NCBI RefSeq assembly: GCF_016741935.1
Contig: NZ_JAERRG010000001.1
Location: 992,001-1,056,000 of the forward strand
Direction: 5' to 3'
DNA: 64,000 nucleotides
Source of the DNA: Streptomyces endocoffeicus
Lineage (GTDB): Bacteria > Actinomycetota > Actinomycetes > Streptomycetales > Streptomycetaceae
Part shown: in pieces, positions 37,637-45,984 of the stretch
Layout of the letters: the number at the start of each line of letters is the position of its first letter
How positions within the stretch are numbered: position 1 is the first letter of the stretch
Position numbers and translations under genes: made by a program
Notes under the pieces: model-generated
The model's input: only the letters and a program-made list of their open reading frames with translations
Told to the model about the DNA's origin: nothing
The model's database searches: none

Positions 37637-39901
37637 TCAGGCGAGTTGGGTCTCGCGGGTCTTCTGCTGGATCCGGAAGATCACGAACTCCGCCGGGAAG
37701 ACCGGCGCGACGCCGACGACACAGATGAGCCGACCGCCTGCGAGGTCGTCCTCGGTCATCGTGGTGCGGTCACAGGCGACGAAGAACGCCTCGTCGGCGG
37801 TGGTGCCGGCGAGCGCGCCGGTGCGCCACACCGTGGTGAGGAAGTTCGTGACCGTCTGGCGGACCAGGGACCACAGCGCCTCGTCGTTCGGCTCGAACAC
37901 CACCCACTGGGTGCCCTCCTCGATCGACTCCTCCAGATAGAGGAACAGCCGCCGGACATTGACGTACTTCCACGAGCTGTCCGAGGAGAGGGTGCGCGCG
38001 CCCCAGACCCGGTGGCCGAGTCCGGGGAAGAACCGCAGCGCGTTGACGCCCTTGGGGTTGAGCACGTCCTGGTGGCGCTTGGTGATGTCCTGGGCGATGC
38101 CGTCGGTCAGCCGGATGCCCCGGATGACCGCGTTGGCCGGTGCCTTGTGCACTCCCCGCTCCACATCCACGCGCGCGTAGATCCCGGCCATATGGCCCGA
38201 GGGCGGCACCTCGACATCACGGCCCGCCGACAGGTCGCGGGTGACCAGCCACGGGTGGTAGAGCGCGGCGTACTTGGTGTCGAACCGCTCGCGGAACGCC
38301 TGGACGTCCTCGATGTCCAGGCCGTCCTGCGGATCGAGGATCGCGAACCGGTCCTTGAGCAGCTCGCAGTGGGTGACCAGGGCCGATTCGACCGTCCCCG
38401 ACCACATGCCCGGCACGGCGCAGACGGCCACCTCGTCGATGTCCTCCAGCGCGGCGATCCCGGTGCGCTTGCCGCTGCCGCCGTCCTCGCCGACGAAGTC
38501 GGCCACGCTCAGGCTCCCATAGGCATCGTCCCCGTCTCCCAGCGTCAGCCAGGATCCGACGGCGGGCAGGGGGAACTTCGTCGGGTCGGTGGACAGGGCG
38601 CCCAGCGCCGTCGCCCGCACCAGCCGGGAGCGGCCGGCCAGGGTGGTCACCAGGTTGGCCGGTGTGTCGCCGGTGAGCCGGAGGTTGCGGTGGGTCTCGG
38701 TCTCCACGGCCCCGGACGGGTCGGTGAACCGGGCGTCGACCTGCGCCTCGATCAGTTGCACCCGATCGGTCTCGAACAGCGTCCCCGGCACGTTTCCGTC
38801 GAGGGTGACGACGTCCGCGGCGACCGATTCGACGGTGCGGATGGTCAGATGGGTGCCGTCGTCGAGCTGTACGACGGCGCCTTCGTAGAGCCGGCTCGCC
38901 CCGCCGACCCGCAGCGTTGTCCCCGCAGAGGTGTTGCCCCGGCGCACCCGGCGCACCAGCAGTCCAGCGCGCCACGCCTCATGGGTCGCGCCGGACGGCA
39001 GGGTCAGGGTGACCTTCCCGTCCGCCGGCTGGCTCACCTGGACCTTGAAGCGGCCGGAGCCGATCTGCACCCACACGTCGGACGGCAGTTCGTCGGGGTC
39101 GAGCCCGGTCACCGCGGCGACCTCGACCGTCTCGCTGTCGGCGGCGGCGTCCGCGGCCAGCCGCGTGACGAACAGCCCGCCCTCCTGCGGATCCGGCAGC
39201 ACCGGCAGCGCGGCCGAGGCCATCGGCTGGATCCGCACCCGCACCGCGTCGCCCCACGAGCCGGGGCTGACGGCGGCGAACTCCAGTGTCTGCTCGGCGC
39301 TGCGCGTCCCGATCTGGACGTAGTCGCCGCGGCCCGCCCTGACCTCGGCGGGCAGCTGGGCGTCCAGCTCGATCCGGTGGGTGGTGGCGTCATAGGCGGC
39401 GACACCGGCGGTGTGGATCGACTGCTGGTCGTCGCCGCGGAAGAGCTGGATCTGCTGCCCGACGCCGGAGAACCCGATCAGATGGCCGAGTTCCAGGCGG
39501 GTGGCGCCCTTGGCGGCATCACCGGTGACCGGGCTCACCAGGCCGTGGCCCAGCACCCCCGAGGACGGGCCGGCCTGCTTGCTGGCGACCCGCTTGATGT
39601 ACAGCCGCTGGCCGCCGTTGTCGAAGAACCCCTTGACGGCCAGCGGGAACAGCCACCAACGGCCGCCTTCCGCCGGGTCGTTCGCCCAGGTGTCCCGGAT
39701 CAGCGGGTCCGGCTCGCGGAGGAATCCGCCGAAGGTGTTCTGGAACTCCAGGAAGTTGGTGACCAGTTTGGGCTTGCCGGTGTACGGACCGCGCACGGTG
39801 ACCCCGGCCATTCCGGCCGTACTGGTGCTCACCCCCGCGATCGGCCGTGGGCCCGCATCGATCTCCTCGATGTAGACCCCGGGGCTCAGATACTCCGCCA
39901 T
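37637..39901 (-). CDS. Main contractile sheath protein (754 aa, large insertion)
   Basis: The sheath that contracts to drive the tube. It opens with the classic YLSPGVYIEEIDAGPRPI, has KGFFDNGGQRLYIKRV near 110, and the conserved C-terminal domain from about residue 490 on (GHMAGIYARVDVERGVHKAP; FPGLGHRVWGARTLSSD; FLTTVWRTGALAGTTADEAF; AEFVIFRIQ). Residues about 145-460 form a long beta-rich, Asp/Val/Thr-rich insertion that should project on the sheath surface and make this protein much longer than the 497-residue paralogue. AAGGAG lies before the ATG. The gene follows the 241-aa gene after 10 nt. Confidence 0.95.
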   Translation of the reverse strand: MAEYLSPGVYIEEIDAGPRPIAGVSTSTAGMAGVTVRGPYTGKPKLVTNFLEFQNTFGGFLREPDPLIRDTWANDPAEGGRWWLFPLAVKGFFDNGGQRLYIKRVASKQAGPSSGVLGHGLVSPVTGDAAKGATRLELGHLIGFSGVGQQIQLFRGDDQQSIHTAGVAAYDATTHRIELDAQLPAEVRAGRGDYVQIGTRSAEQTLEFAAVSPGSWGDAVRVRIQPMASAALPVLPDPQEGGLFVTRLAADAAADSETVEVAAVTGLDPDELPSDVWVQIGSGRFKVQVSQPADGKVTLTLPSGATHEAWRAGLLVRRVRRGNTSAGTTLRVGGASRLYEGAVVQLDDGTHLTIRTVESVAADVVTLDGNVPGTLFETDRVQLIEAQVDARFTDPSGAVETETHRNLRLTGDTPANLVTTLAGRSRLVRATALGALSTDPTKFPLPAVGSWLTLGDGDDAYGSLSVADFVGEDGGSGKRTGIAALEDIDEVAVCAVPGMWSGTVESALVTHCELLKDRFAILDPQDGLDIEDVQAFRERFDTKYAALYHPWLVTRDLSAGRDVEVPPSGHMAGIYARVDVERGVHKAPANAVIRGIRLTDGIAQDITKRHQDVLNPKGVNALRFFPGLGHRVWGARTLSSDSSWKYVNVRRLFLYLEESIEEGTQWVVFEPNDEALWSLVRQTVTNFLTTVWRTGALAGTTADEAFFVACDRTTMTEDDLAGGRLICVVGVAPVFPAEFVIFRIQQKTRETQLA

Positions 39902-39911
39902 GGACGGCTCC

Positions 39912-40637
39912 TTAACTCTCGCGGATCTCTATGACGTGCCGGCGCTCGGTGTCCTGGGGCAGCCGCACGACCAGCGATCCGGACCGGCCCGGCCGCTCGG
40001 TGGCCCGCAGGCGGAATGTCTCCTCGACGGCCTGCTCGTCGGCCTTCTCGCCCTCCCACCGCAGGGCCAGCCGGAAGGCGCCCGCGGCGTCGGACAGGGT
40101 GCGCTCATGCCATGGCGTCAGGTCCCGGCTGGTCTGCCCCCCGGCCTCCACCAGCGCATTGGCGACCGGCGCCCTCGTGGCCGCGTCGACCACGACGCCG
40201 TGCACCGTGCGCAGTCCCGGCGGATAGGGGAAGGAGACGCCCGGCAGCAGCCGGACCAGCCGGGGCTCGGTCACCACCGGCGGCGGGTGACCGTCGTCAT
40301 ACGGATGCACCAGGAACTCCACGCCCACCAGGTCCGCCGAGAACGGCCGGCCGTCGGCCGGGTACAGCGGCTGGTAGCCGGGGGCCGTGAAGCGCGCCCG
40401 GTGGCGCCGCGGCCGGGCCGCCCACGGCTCGGCGCACCGGCCGAGACCCGGATAGACGAAGGCGGCGCTGGGGGTGCGCACCGCCGTGTCGTCCAGCGGC
40501 AGCCAATCGCCGTCGTCATAGCGGTCCAGCTGGACGGTGACCCCGGCGGCGCGCACCCGCCGGGCGTAGTCGTCGAAGGGGATGAACCAGGCCGGGCTGT
40601 AGAGCGCCGACCGCTCCAGCGGCAGGAAGCGGCTCAT
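39912..40637 (-). CDS. eCIS accessory protein, 241 aa, with carboxypeptidase-regulatory-like beta domain
   Basis: The first 130 residues have no clear match (RSALYSPAWFIPFDDYARRV, TPSAAFVYPGLGRC). Residues about 150-235 look like a carboxypeptidase-regulatory-like/transthyretin fold: TVHGVVVDAATRAPVANALV, a loop, then SDAAGAFRLALRW and SLVVRLPQD. Such domains are surface or adhesion modules. It sits between the DUF4255 cap and the main sheath, overlapping the cap gene by 4 nt. A collar or surface-decoration role is plausible but unproven. Confidence 0.8.
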   Translation of the reverse strand: MSRFLPLERSALYSPAWFIPFDDYARRVRAAGVTVQLDRYDDGDWLPLDDTAVRTPSAAFVYPGLGRCAEPWAARPRRHRARFTAPGYQPLYPADGRPFSADLVGVEFLVHPYDDGHPPPVVTEPRLVRLLPGVSFPYPPGLRTVHGVVVDAATRAPVANALVEAGGQTSRDLTPWHERTLSDAAGAFRLALRWEGEKADEQAVEETFRLRATERPGRSGSLVVRLPQDTERRHVIEIRES

Positions 40638-41212
40638 GGCAGCCCCGCCCCGCTGATGACCCGGCTGTGCACCGGGTGGACCGGCGTCTCGACGGCGGAG
40701 TCCAGATTGACCACGCGGACCTCGTAGTTGAGCGACAGCCGGTACGGCTTCTGAATCGCGTACCAGACCCAGGACTTCTGGTCCAAGGTGAGCGGGGTCA
40801 GGCTGAGGTGGAGCGCGTCGGTGCTCGCCGCCAGACTGCCGGACAGCTGTGCGCCGTCCAGGATCGCGTCGTCGTAGAACGTCTGGAGGGCCCGTCCGAG
40901 CATCCGGTGCTGAGTTGCCTGGTCACCGCCCCAGGGGGTGACCAGGTAGCGCAGCAGCAGGGCCATCGGCGGCTTGCGGGTGGTCGGTGGGTCGGGTGGC
41001 TGGGAGCGCACCGGCGGCCGGTTGCGCGAGGTGGGGTCCTCGGCGATCTCGTAGAGGAACACCGTGAGTTTGGGCGGTGGTGTCTGGACCGTCTCGGAGA
41101 GGTCGTTGAGTTCCGCGATCGGCGGTTCCACCTGGCTGAGCCCGCGCAGGGCCTGGGTCAGGCTGTCCACGATGACCGTGGAGACGTCGGCGATGACGCC
41201 GAAGTCGCCCAT
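40634..41212 (-). CDS. DUF4255/Pvc16-family tube-sheath terminator (Afp16-like), first gene of the eCIS operon
   Basis: A 192-residue protein of the DUF4255 family, which caps the distal end of tube and sheath in Afp/PVC particles. Characteristic parts are an N-terminal helix VIADVSTVIVDSLTQALRGL, strands KLTVFLYEIAEDPTSRN, a Pro-rich RPPVRSQPPDPPTTRKPP then MALLLRYLVTPWGGD, and QKSWVWYAIQKPYRLSLNYEVRV split over the last strands. ATG at 41212 follows a purine-rich site (GGAGAGGGGGAGC). As first gene, its upstream 180 bp should carry the operon promoter. Confidence 0.92.
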   Translation of the reverse strand: MGDFGVIADVSTVIVDSLTQALRGLSQVEPPIAELNDLSETVQTPPPKLTVFLYEIAEDPTSRNRPPVRSQPPDPPTTRKPPMALLLRYLVTPWGGDQATQHRMLGRALQTFYDDAILDGAQLSGSLAASTDALHLSLTPLTLDQKSWVWYAIQKPYRLSLNYEVRVVNLDSAVETPVHPVHSRVISGAGLP

Positions 41213-41392
41213 GCGAATGCTCCCCCTCTCCGCGCTCGAAAGCGTGCTCCGAGAGGATGCCGGGACCGGCGTGGCCGGACCGCGATACGCACATCACACG
41301 AACGTCACCGGTCCGTTTTCATGGCCGCCGATGACGAAGCCGGACACACATCGACAACGCCGAGGTGACACGGACGGGCATATTGTCCTTTC
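41213..41392. promoter_or_regulatory. Divergent promoter region between eCIS operon and 65-aa gene
   Basis: The 180-bp gap must hold the promoter of the 24-kb eCIS operon (leftward) and of the 65-aa gene (rightward). A TATTGT at 41381-41386 lies close to the rightward ATG. On the leftward side, nested short inverted repeats at 41226-41255 (CTCTC with GAGAG, and CGCT with AGCG around CGAA) fall in the untranslated leader of the cap gene. I could not define a convincing -35/-10 pair or heptamer direct repeats for SARP binding. Confidence 0.45.
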
Positions 41393-41590
41393 ATGGAAAT
41401 CCCCTCAGAACGGACCGGTGTCCTGATCCTCCGGGTCTGGGTGGAAGGCGGCAGGCCGGATGGATTCCGTGCGCGCATCGTGCCGACCGGGGACGGGCAT
41501 CAGACGGCACCCAGCGCGGTGAGCGCGGTCGACGATGTGCTCACCGCCGTGCGCGCCTGGCTCGACCAGTTGCTCGAACCGGAGGGGTGA
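41393..41590 (+). CDS. Small 65-aa protein beside the eCIS operon
   Basis: A 65-residue protein with an alternating strand pattern (TGVLILRVWVEGG, GFRARIVPTGDG) and a C-terminal helix (VSAVDDVLTAVRAWLDQLL). It is divergent from the eCIS cap gene and upstream of the SARP gene on the same strand. Codon use fits the neighbours. I do not know its function; its position between regulator and operon makes a regulatory or eCIS-linked role possible. Confidence 0.7.
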   Translation: MEIPSERTGVLILRVWVEGGRPDGFRARIVPTGDGHQTAPSAVSAVDDVLTAVRAWLDQLLEPEG

Positions 41591-41765
41591 CGTTGCCGCG
41601 ACGTTCCGGTGATGGCCTGCCATATAGCGTCCTTTGGCCGGAAGACCGGACACACGATCATGATCTGCTCGTAACATGGCTTTAGGGCATCCCGACGGGA
41701 CGCACGGGATGGGTCGCTGGAGCCAATATCGCCCCGGGGGGCCGATGAGCGCAGAAGGCCACGTC

Positions 41766-42602
41766 ATGACGTTGAGACTGCTCAAGAGTTTCGCGTTGTC
41801 GGTCGATCAGAATCGCGTTCCCATATCCTCCAGCGCCCAGCGCCTCCTCGCGTTCCTCGCCCTGCAGAACATGCCGCGCAGCCGGACCTATGTGGCCGGA
41901 ATGCTGTGGCCGGACGTCACGGCCTCCCGCGCCAACGCCAATCTCCGGTCGTCGTTATGGCGCGCCACGCGCACGGGGCATCAGGTCATCGACGCGTCCA
42001 CGCAGGAACTGGCGATCTGCAAACACATCGATGTGGATATCCACGTGGCGGCGACGCGCGCGCACCGGCTGCTCGATATGTCGCGCCCGTGCGATGACAT
42101 CCTCACCGCGCGGACCCGGGAGGATCTCTCGGCCGATCTCCTACCGGAGTGGTCGGAGAACGAGTGGGTGCTGGTCGAGCAGGAGCAATACCATGAACTC
42201 CGGCTGTATGCCCTGGAGGCGATGACCGAGCGGCTGACGGTGGCGGGCCGCCATGGCGAGGCCGTCGCCGCCGGACTCGCCGCCGTACGCGCGGAACCCC
42301 TGCGGGAGAGTGCTCATCGCGTGCTCATGAACGCGCATCTCGCCGCCGGCAACAGGGGCGCGGCGCTGCGGCAGTACGAGCAATGCCGCCGGGTGCTGCT
42401 CGAGGAGCTGGGCCTGGAGCCTTCCCAGACGCTGAGGAACCTGGTGCCGGCTCACTCCGGGGGCGGGGATGTCGGCGCTCACTCCGAGGGCGGGGGTGCC
42501 GCTCCGGAGCTTCCGACCCGTCGGATCGTCTGCCATCCGGCGGGCGAGGCCCCGGCGCAGGGTACGGACACCTCGGCCCCGGCCGGCACCGTACCCGCGT
42601 GA
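41766..42602 (+). CDS. SARP/AfsR-type transcriptional regulator (BTAD domain)
   Basis: A regulator of about 278 residues. The N-terminal part has the OmpR-like winged helix of SARPs (LRLLKSFALSVDQNRVPI, SSAQRLLAFLALQNMPRSRT, ANANLRSSLWRATRTG) and the rest is the bacterial transcriptional activator domain (YALEAMTERLTVAGRHGEAV, EPLRESAHRVLMNAHLAAG, ALRQYEQCRRVLLEELGLEP). It stops there, so it is a short SARP without ATPase or TPR modules. The last 50 residues are Gly/Ala/Pro-rich. ATG at 41766 has AGAAGG seven bases upstream; ATG at 41745 and 41676 are also in frame. It lies next to the eCIS operon, so eCIS control is likely, though SARPs usually control secondary metabolism and a PKS cluster is in the same window. 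Confidence 0.9.
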   Translation: MTLRLLKSFALSVDQNRVPISSSAQRLLAFLALQNMPRSRTYVAGMLWPDVTASRANANLRSSLWRATRTGHQVIDASTQELAICKHIDVDIHVAATRAHRLLDMSRPCDDILTARTREDLSADLLPEWSENEWVLVEQEQYHELRLYALEAMTERLTVAGRHGEAVAAGLAAVRAEPLRESAHRVLMNAHLAAGNRGAALRQYEQCRRVLLEELGLEPSQTLRNLVPAHSGGGDVGAHSEGGGAAPELPTRRIVCHPAGEAPAQGTDTSAPAGTVPA

Positions 42603-42609
42603 CCGGGCA

Positions 42610-44466
42610 CTAGACCGCGGGGACCACCGGCGACAGATGGACGTCGCGCCGCACCAGTGCGGCGTAGCGTCCGTCCTTGGCCAGCAGCTCCTCATGGGTG
42701 CCCCGCTCGGCGATCCGGCCACCGTCGAGGACGACGATCTGGTCGGCGTCGCGCACGGTGGAGAGCCGATGGGCGATGGTGATCGTGGTGCGGCCGGCCG
42801 AGAGGGAGTCGATGGCCTCCTGGACGGCCTGCTCGGTGCGGGTGTCCAGGGCGCTGGTGGCCTCGTCGAGGATGAGGACGGGCGGGTCGCGCAGAATCGT
42901 GCGGGCTATGGCCAGACGCTGCTTCTCCCCACCGGAGAAGCGGTAGCCACGCTCTCCCACGAGGGTGTCATAGCCGTCCGGGAGGGAGGCGATGTGATCG
43001 TGGATCTGGGCGGCCTCGGCCGCCGCCACGATCTCCTCATCGGTCGCGTCGGGCTTGGCGAAGCGCAGATTCTCGGCGACCGAGGAGTGGAAGAGATAGG
43101 TCTCCTGGGAGACGACGCCGACGGCCCGGGCGAGGGAGTCGAAGTCGAGGTCGCGCACGTCCACACCGTCGATCAGCACCCGGCCGCCGGTCACGTCGTA
43201 GAGCCGGGGCACCAGATAGCTGAGGGTCGTCTTGCCGGAGCCGGTCGGTCCGACGACCGCCAGGCTGCCACCCGCGGGGACGGTCAGATCGATGCCGCGC
43301 AGGGCGCCCTTCGACGCGCCCTTCGAGGGGCCGGGCGACGCGCTGTCGTAGTCGAAGTCGACGCCGTCGAAGCGGACTTCGCCACGTACCTTCTCCAGGC
43401 GCACCGGGTCGGCGGGCTCGGTGATGTCGATCGGCAGGTCGAGGTATTCGAAGATGCGGGCGAAGAGGGCGAGGGAGGTCTGCACCTGCACACCGGTGGA
43501 CAGCAGGCTCACCGTGGGCCGGAGCAGCCCCTGCTGGAGCGAGACGAAGGCGACGAGCGTGCCGATGGAGACGGCGGGGCCACCGGCCTGGAGGGCGATG
43601 CCCGCGGCCCAGTAGATCAGCGCGGGCATGGCGGCCATGACGATGCCGATGGTGGACATTCGCCAGCGGCCCGCCATGTTGGAGCGCACTTCCAGGCCCA
43701 CGAGGCGCTCGGACTCCTGGGCGAACTGCTGGGTGAGCGACTCGGACCGGCCCATGCTGCGGCCGAGCAGGATGCCGCTCACGGACAGGGACTCGGTGAC
43801 CATCGCGGACATGGCCGCCATCTGCTTCTGGCGCTGTGAGGTGATCTTCTTGCGCTCGGTGCCGACGCGACGGCTGATCCAGACGAAGACCGGCAGCAGG
43901 AGCAGGGAGACGACGGTCAGCCGCCAGTCGAGCGCGAGCATCGCGACGACGGTGGCGACCACGCTGGTGAGGTTGGAGACCAGCGAGGTCGCGGTCGAGG
44001 TGACGGTGGCCTGCATACCGCCGATGTCATTGGCGATACGGGACTGCACCTCGCCGGTGCGAGTGCGGGTGAAGAAGGCGAGCGGCATGCGCTGCAGCCG
44101 GTCGTAGACCGCGGTGCGCAGATCGTGCATGACGCGCTGGCCGACGGTGGTGGAGATCAGGGTCTGCAGAACGCCGAAGACGCTGTTGACGACGGCCGCG
44201 GCGATCATGCCGAGCGCGAGCAGGGTGAGCAGTCCGGTGCGGCCGTCGGGGATGGCGGTGTCGAGGATCTCGCGGAGGAGGAACGGCGAGGCGACCGAGA
44301 CCAGTGCGGAGGCGGCGACCAGCAGGCCGACCACGGCGAGGCGGCCGCGATAGGGATGGAAGAGCCGGAGGATGCGGCGCACCTGGGCGGGCTGCTCGGG
44401 CTCCGCGGCATGACGCTCGGGCTCCTGGGCGGACGGTGTCCATGACGGAGGTGTGTCGGGACGCAT
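42610..44466 (-). CDS. ABC exporter half-transporter (MDR type, fused membrane and ATPase domains)
   Basis: A 618-residue exporter. Residues about 30-330 contain six membrane helices (VVGLLVAASALVSVASPFLL, LLTLLALGMIAAAVVNSVFG and others). The ATPase domain is complete: Walker A GPTGSGKTT, Q-loop VSQETYLFHSS, signature FSGGEKQRLAIAR, Walker B ILDEATSALD and H-loop IAHRLSTV, so it can act as a homodimer. AGAAGGAG precedes the ATG. It is divergent from a MarR regulator and shares an operator region with it, implying drug- or metabolite-induced efflux. The substrate is unknown. Confidence 0.94.
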   Translation of the reverse strand: MRPDTPPSWTPSAQEPERHAAEPEQPAQVRRILRLFHPYRGRLAVVGLLVAASALVSVASPFLLREILDTAIPDGRTGLLTLLALGMIAAAVVNSVFGVLQTLISTTVGQRVMHDLRTAVYDRLQRMPLAFFTRTRTGEVQSRIANDIGGMQATVTSTATSLVSNLTSVVATVVAMLALDWRLTVVSLLLLPVFVWISRRVGTERKKITSQRQKQMAAMSAMVTESLSVSGILLGRSMGRSESLTQQFAQESERLVGLEVRSNMAGRWRMSTIGIVMAAMPALIYWAAGIALQAGGPAVSIGTLVAFVSLQQGLLRPTVSLLSTGVQVQTSLALFARIFEYLDLPIDITEPADPVRLEKVRGEVRFDGVDFDYDSASPGPSKGASKGALRGIDLTVPAGGSLAVVGPTGSGKTTLSYLVPRLYDVTGGRVLIDGVDVRDLDFDSLARAVGVVSQETYLFHSSVAENLRFAKPDATDEEIVAAAEAAQIHDHIASLPDGYDTLVGERGYRFSGGEKQRLAIARTILRDPPVLILDEATSALDTRTEQAVQEAIDSLSAGRTTITIAHRLSTVRDADQIVVLDGGRIAERGTHEELLAKDGRYAALVRRDVHLSPVVPAV

Positions 44467-44542
44467 GGGCTCCTTCTGGAGTCAGGGAAGCCGACGCGGA
44501 TGATGACGGCATGGTCGGGCCGCGGCCGCGTCGGCGTGGACT

Positions 44543-44580
44543 TTGAGAGCATAGCTCATTGTTACCTATACTCACAATGA
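44543..44580. promoter_or_regulatory. Overlapping divergent promoters with MarR-type operator
   Basis: An inverted repeat with 7-bp arms TCATTGT (44556-44562) and ACAATGA (44574-44580) and an 11-bp spacer lies between the divergent ABC exporter and MarR genes. Rightward, TTGAGA (44543-44548) and TATACT (44567-44572) are 18 bp apart and face marR. Leftward, TTGTGA (44577-44572) and TATGCT (44553-44548), read on the minus strand, are also 18 bp apart and face the exporter. The two promoters interlock and the repeat covers the -10 of one and the -35 of the other, so one bound MarR dimer could shut both. Confidence 0.8.
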
Positions 44581-44604
44581 ACCCGGTCCTGATAAACTGC
44601 GATC

Positions 44605-45045
44605 ATGCCCACGTCCGAGACATCCGGCCTCCTCGCGGAGCAGCTGCTGCGCCTGACCCGCAGACTGCACCGCGCCCAGAAGCGCTATCTGGAGCCGCTG
44701 GGCATCACCCCCGCCCAGTCCCGCCTGCTGCGCACCGTCGCCCATGACGACCAGCCGCCGAGGATGGCGGACCTGGCCCGGCGCCTGGAGGTGGTCCCGC
44801 GCGCCGTGACGACGCTGGTGGACGCCCTGGAGGCGCATGGCTCGGTGCGCCGCATACCGGATCCGACCAACCGCCGGGTGGTGCGCGTCGAGCTCACCGA
44901 CACCGGGCGCTCGACGCTGCGCGCGCTGCGCGAGGCGCGCCGGTCCGCCGCGGAGGACATCCTGGCGCCGCTCAGCGATCAGCAGCGCGAGACGCTGGGC
45001 GAGCTGCTGGACACCCTGTCCGGCGCCCCGGACCACCGCTGCTGA
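44605..45045 (+). CDS. MarR-family transcriptional regulator
   Basis: A 146-residue winged-helix regulator. Features: dimerisation helices at both ends (EQLLRLTRRLHRAQKRYLE, LSDQQRETLGELLDTL), recognition region PPRMADLARRLEVVPRAVTT followed by LVDALEAHGSV, and the wing RIPDPTNRRVVRVELT with the conserved Asp-Arg type turn (DPTNRR). It starts about 25 nt after the predicted transcription start and has no strong ribosome site. It probably represses itself and the divergent exporter through the shared operator. Confidence 0.94.
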   Translation: MPTSETSGLLAEQLLRLTRRLHRAQKRYLEPLGITPAQSRLLRTVAHDDQPPRMADLARRLEVVPRAVTTLVDALEAHGSVRRIPDPTNRRVVRVELTDTGRSTLRALREARRSAAEDILAPLSDQQRETLGELLDTLSGAPDHRC

Positions 45046-45084
45046 GATCTGGGCGACGGCGCCGCCGACGTCCTGGTGCCGCGC

Positions 45085-45825
45085 TCAGGCGGCGAGGTGC
45101 GCCTTGTCCCCCATGACCACCACCGGGTGCAGCTTGGGGTCGAGATTCTTCAGCAGATACTCCATACCGGACTTGGAGAGGCTGACGCAGGCCGAGGTGC
45201 CGCTGCCGTGGTCCATGTGCAGCCAGATGCTGCCGCCCTTGCTCTGCCCTTCGGGCCGGGTCTGGTCCTGCGGCGAGGTGCCCTTGACGCGGTTGTAGTC
45301 AATGGCGATGACGTAGTTGAAGTCCGTCCAGTGGGACTTGGGCCAGTAGTGGGGCGCCGCGAAGGAGCCGGACGACGTGTACGGCAGCCGGGCGCCGGGG
45401 TCGGGCAGCACACCGCCCGCGTCGCTGAGCGTGTAGACCCCGACCGGGCTGCGCTTGTCGCCCTCGTGATGACTCGTCGTCCAGCCGCGCTTGCCGTTGT
45501 GCGCGGTCCAACTGCGGGTCCGATCCCATTCCTTGCCCTGCTTGGTGTAGAGGACCACGGTCGCGTCGCCGGAGTTCACCCCTTTGCCGTAGACCGCCAC
45601 GACCTGACGGGACTGGTCCGGGATCCGGGACTGGAGCTTGTCCCCCACATCCGGGATACGCGTGGGATCCGGCGCGGGCGCCCCGCTGCGCAGCGCTTGT
45701 TTGCCCTGGTCCGCGCCCTTGTCACCGCCGCCGTCACCGCCGCCGTCACCGCAGGCTGTGAGGAGGACGAGGGCCGCGGCGGCCGCGGCCGCCGCACGGA
45801 TGGACATCATGCCGGAAATTCGCAT
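45085..45825 (-). CDS. L,D-transpeptidase-like (YkuD family) lipoprotein
   Basis: A 246-residue exported lipoprotein: basic start, an Ala-rich hydrophobic stretch and lipobox LTAC with Cys25 as lipid site, then a Gly/Asp-rich linker. The C-terminal domain resembles YkuD L,D-transpeptidases: KRSPVGVYTLSDAGG, YVIAIDYNR and a catalytic-type motif HMDHGSGTSACVSL with the nucleophile candidate Cys. The usual SxGC(V/I)R ends here in SACVS, so the Arg is absent. The gene is convergent with marR, 39 bp apart. Crosslinking of cell-wall peptides is the family role; activity with the altered motif is uncertain. Confidence 0.82.
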   Translation of the reverse strand: MRISGMMSIRAAAAAAAALVLLTACGDGGGDGGGDKGADQGKQALRSGAPAPDPTRIPDVGDKLQSRIPDQSRQVVAVYGKGVNSGDATVVLYTKQGKEWDRTRSWTAHNGKRGWTTSHHEGDKRSPVGVYTLSDAGGVLPDPGARLPYTSSGSFAAPHYWPKSHWTDFNYVIAIDYNRVKGTSPQDQTRPEGQSKGGSIWLHMDHGSGTSACVSLSKSGMEYLLKNLDPKLHPVVVMGDKAHLAA

Positions 45826-45984
45826 GTCCCCATGGTCCCACCCCCATAGGACAGTGCGGCATGCGGGATTGGCGTGTTCCGGCCGGTCCCGGGAAAACCA
45901 GTTGAATTCCGCACCGGGAGAACGTCAGCCTTGCACCTCTCCTGCCCTCCCCTCCCTCCGCCGCCCGCCCGACCCTGGGACGTC

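Noticed and set aside
16750..41212. Reading the locus as a prophage or a type VI secretion system
   Set aside because: There is no capsid, portal, terminase, integrase or lysin for a prophage, and no TssJ/L/M membrane complex or ClpV for T6SS; the DUF4255 cap plus AAA+ ATPase point to eCIS.
41213..41392. SARP heptamer direct repeats upstream of the eCIS operon
   Set aside because: Looked for TCGAG-like repeats at 11- or 22-bp spacing near a -10; only isolated partial matches were found.
42594..42621. CCCGCG/CGCGGG inverted repeat between the SARP and ABC gene ends
   Set aside because: Only a 6-bp stem with a 16-nt loop in very GC-rich DNA; could be a bidirectional terminator but is not distinguishable from chance.
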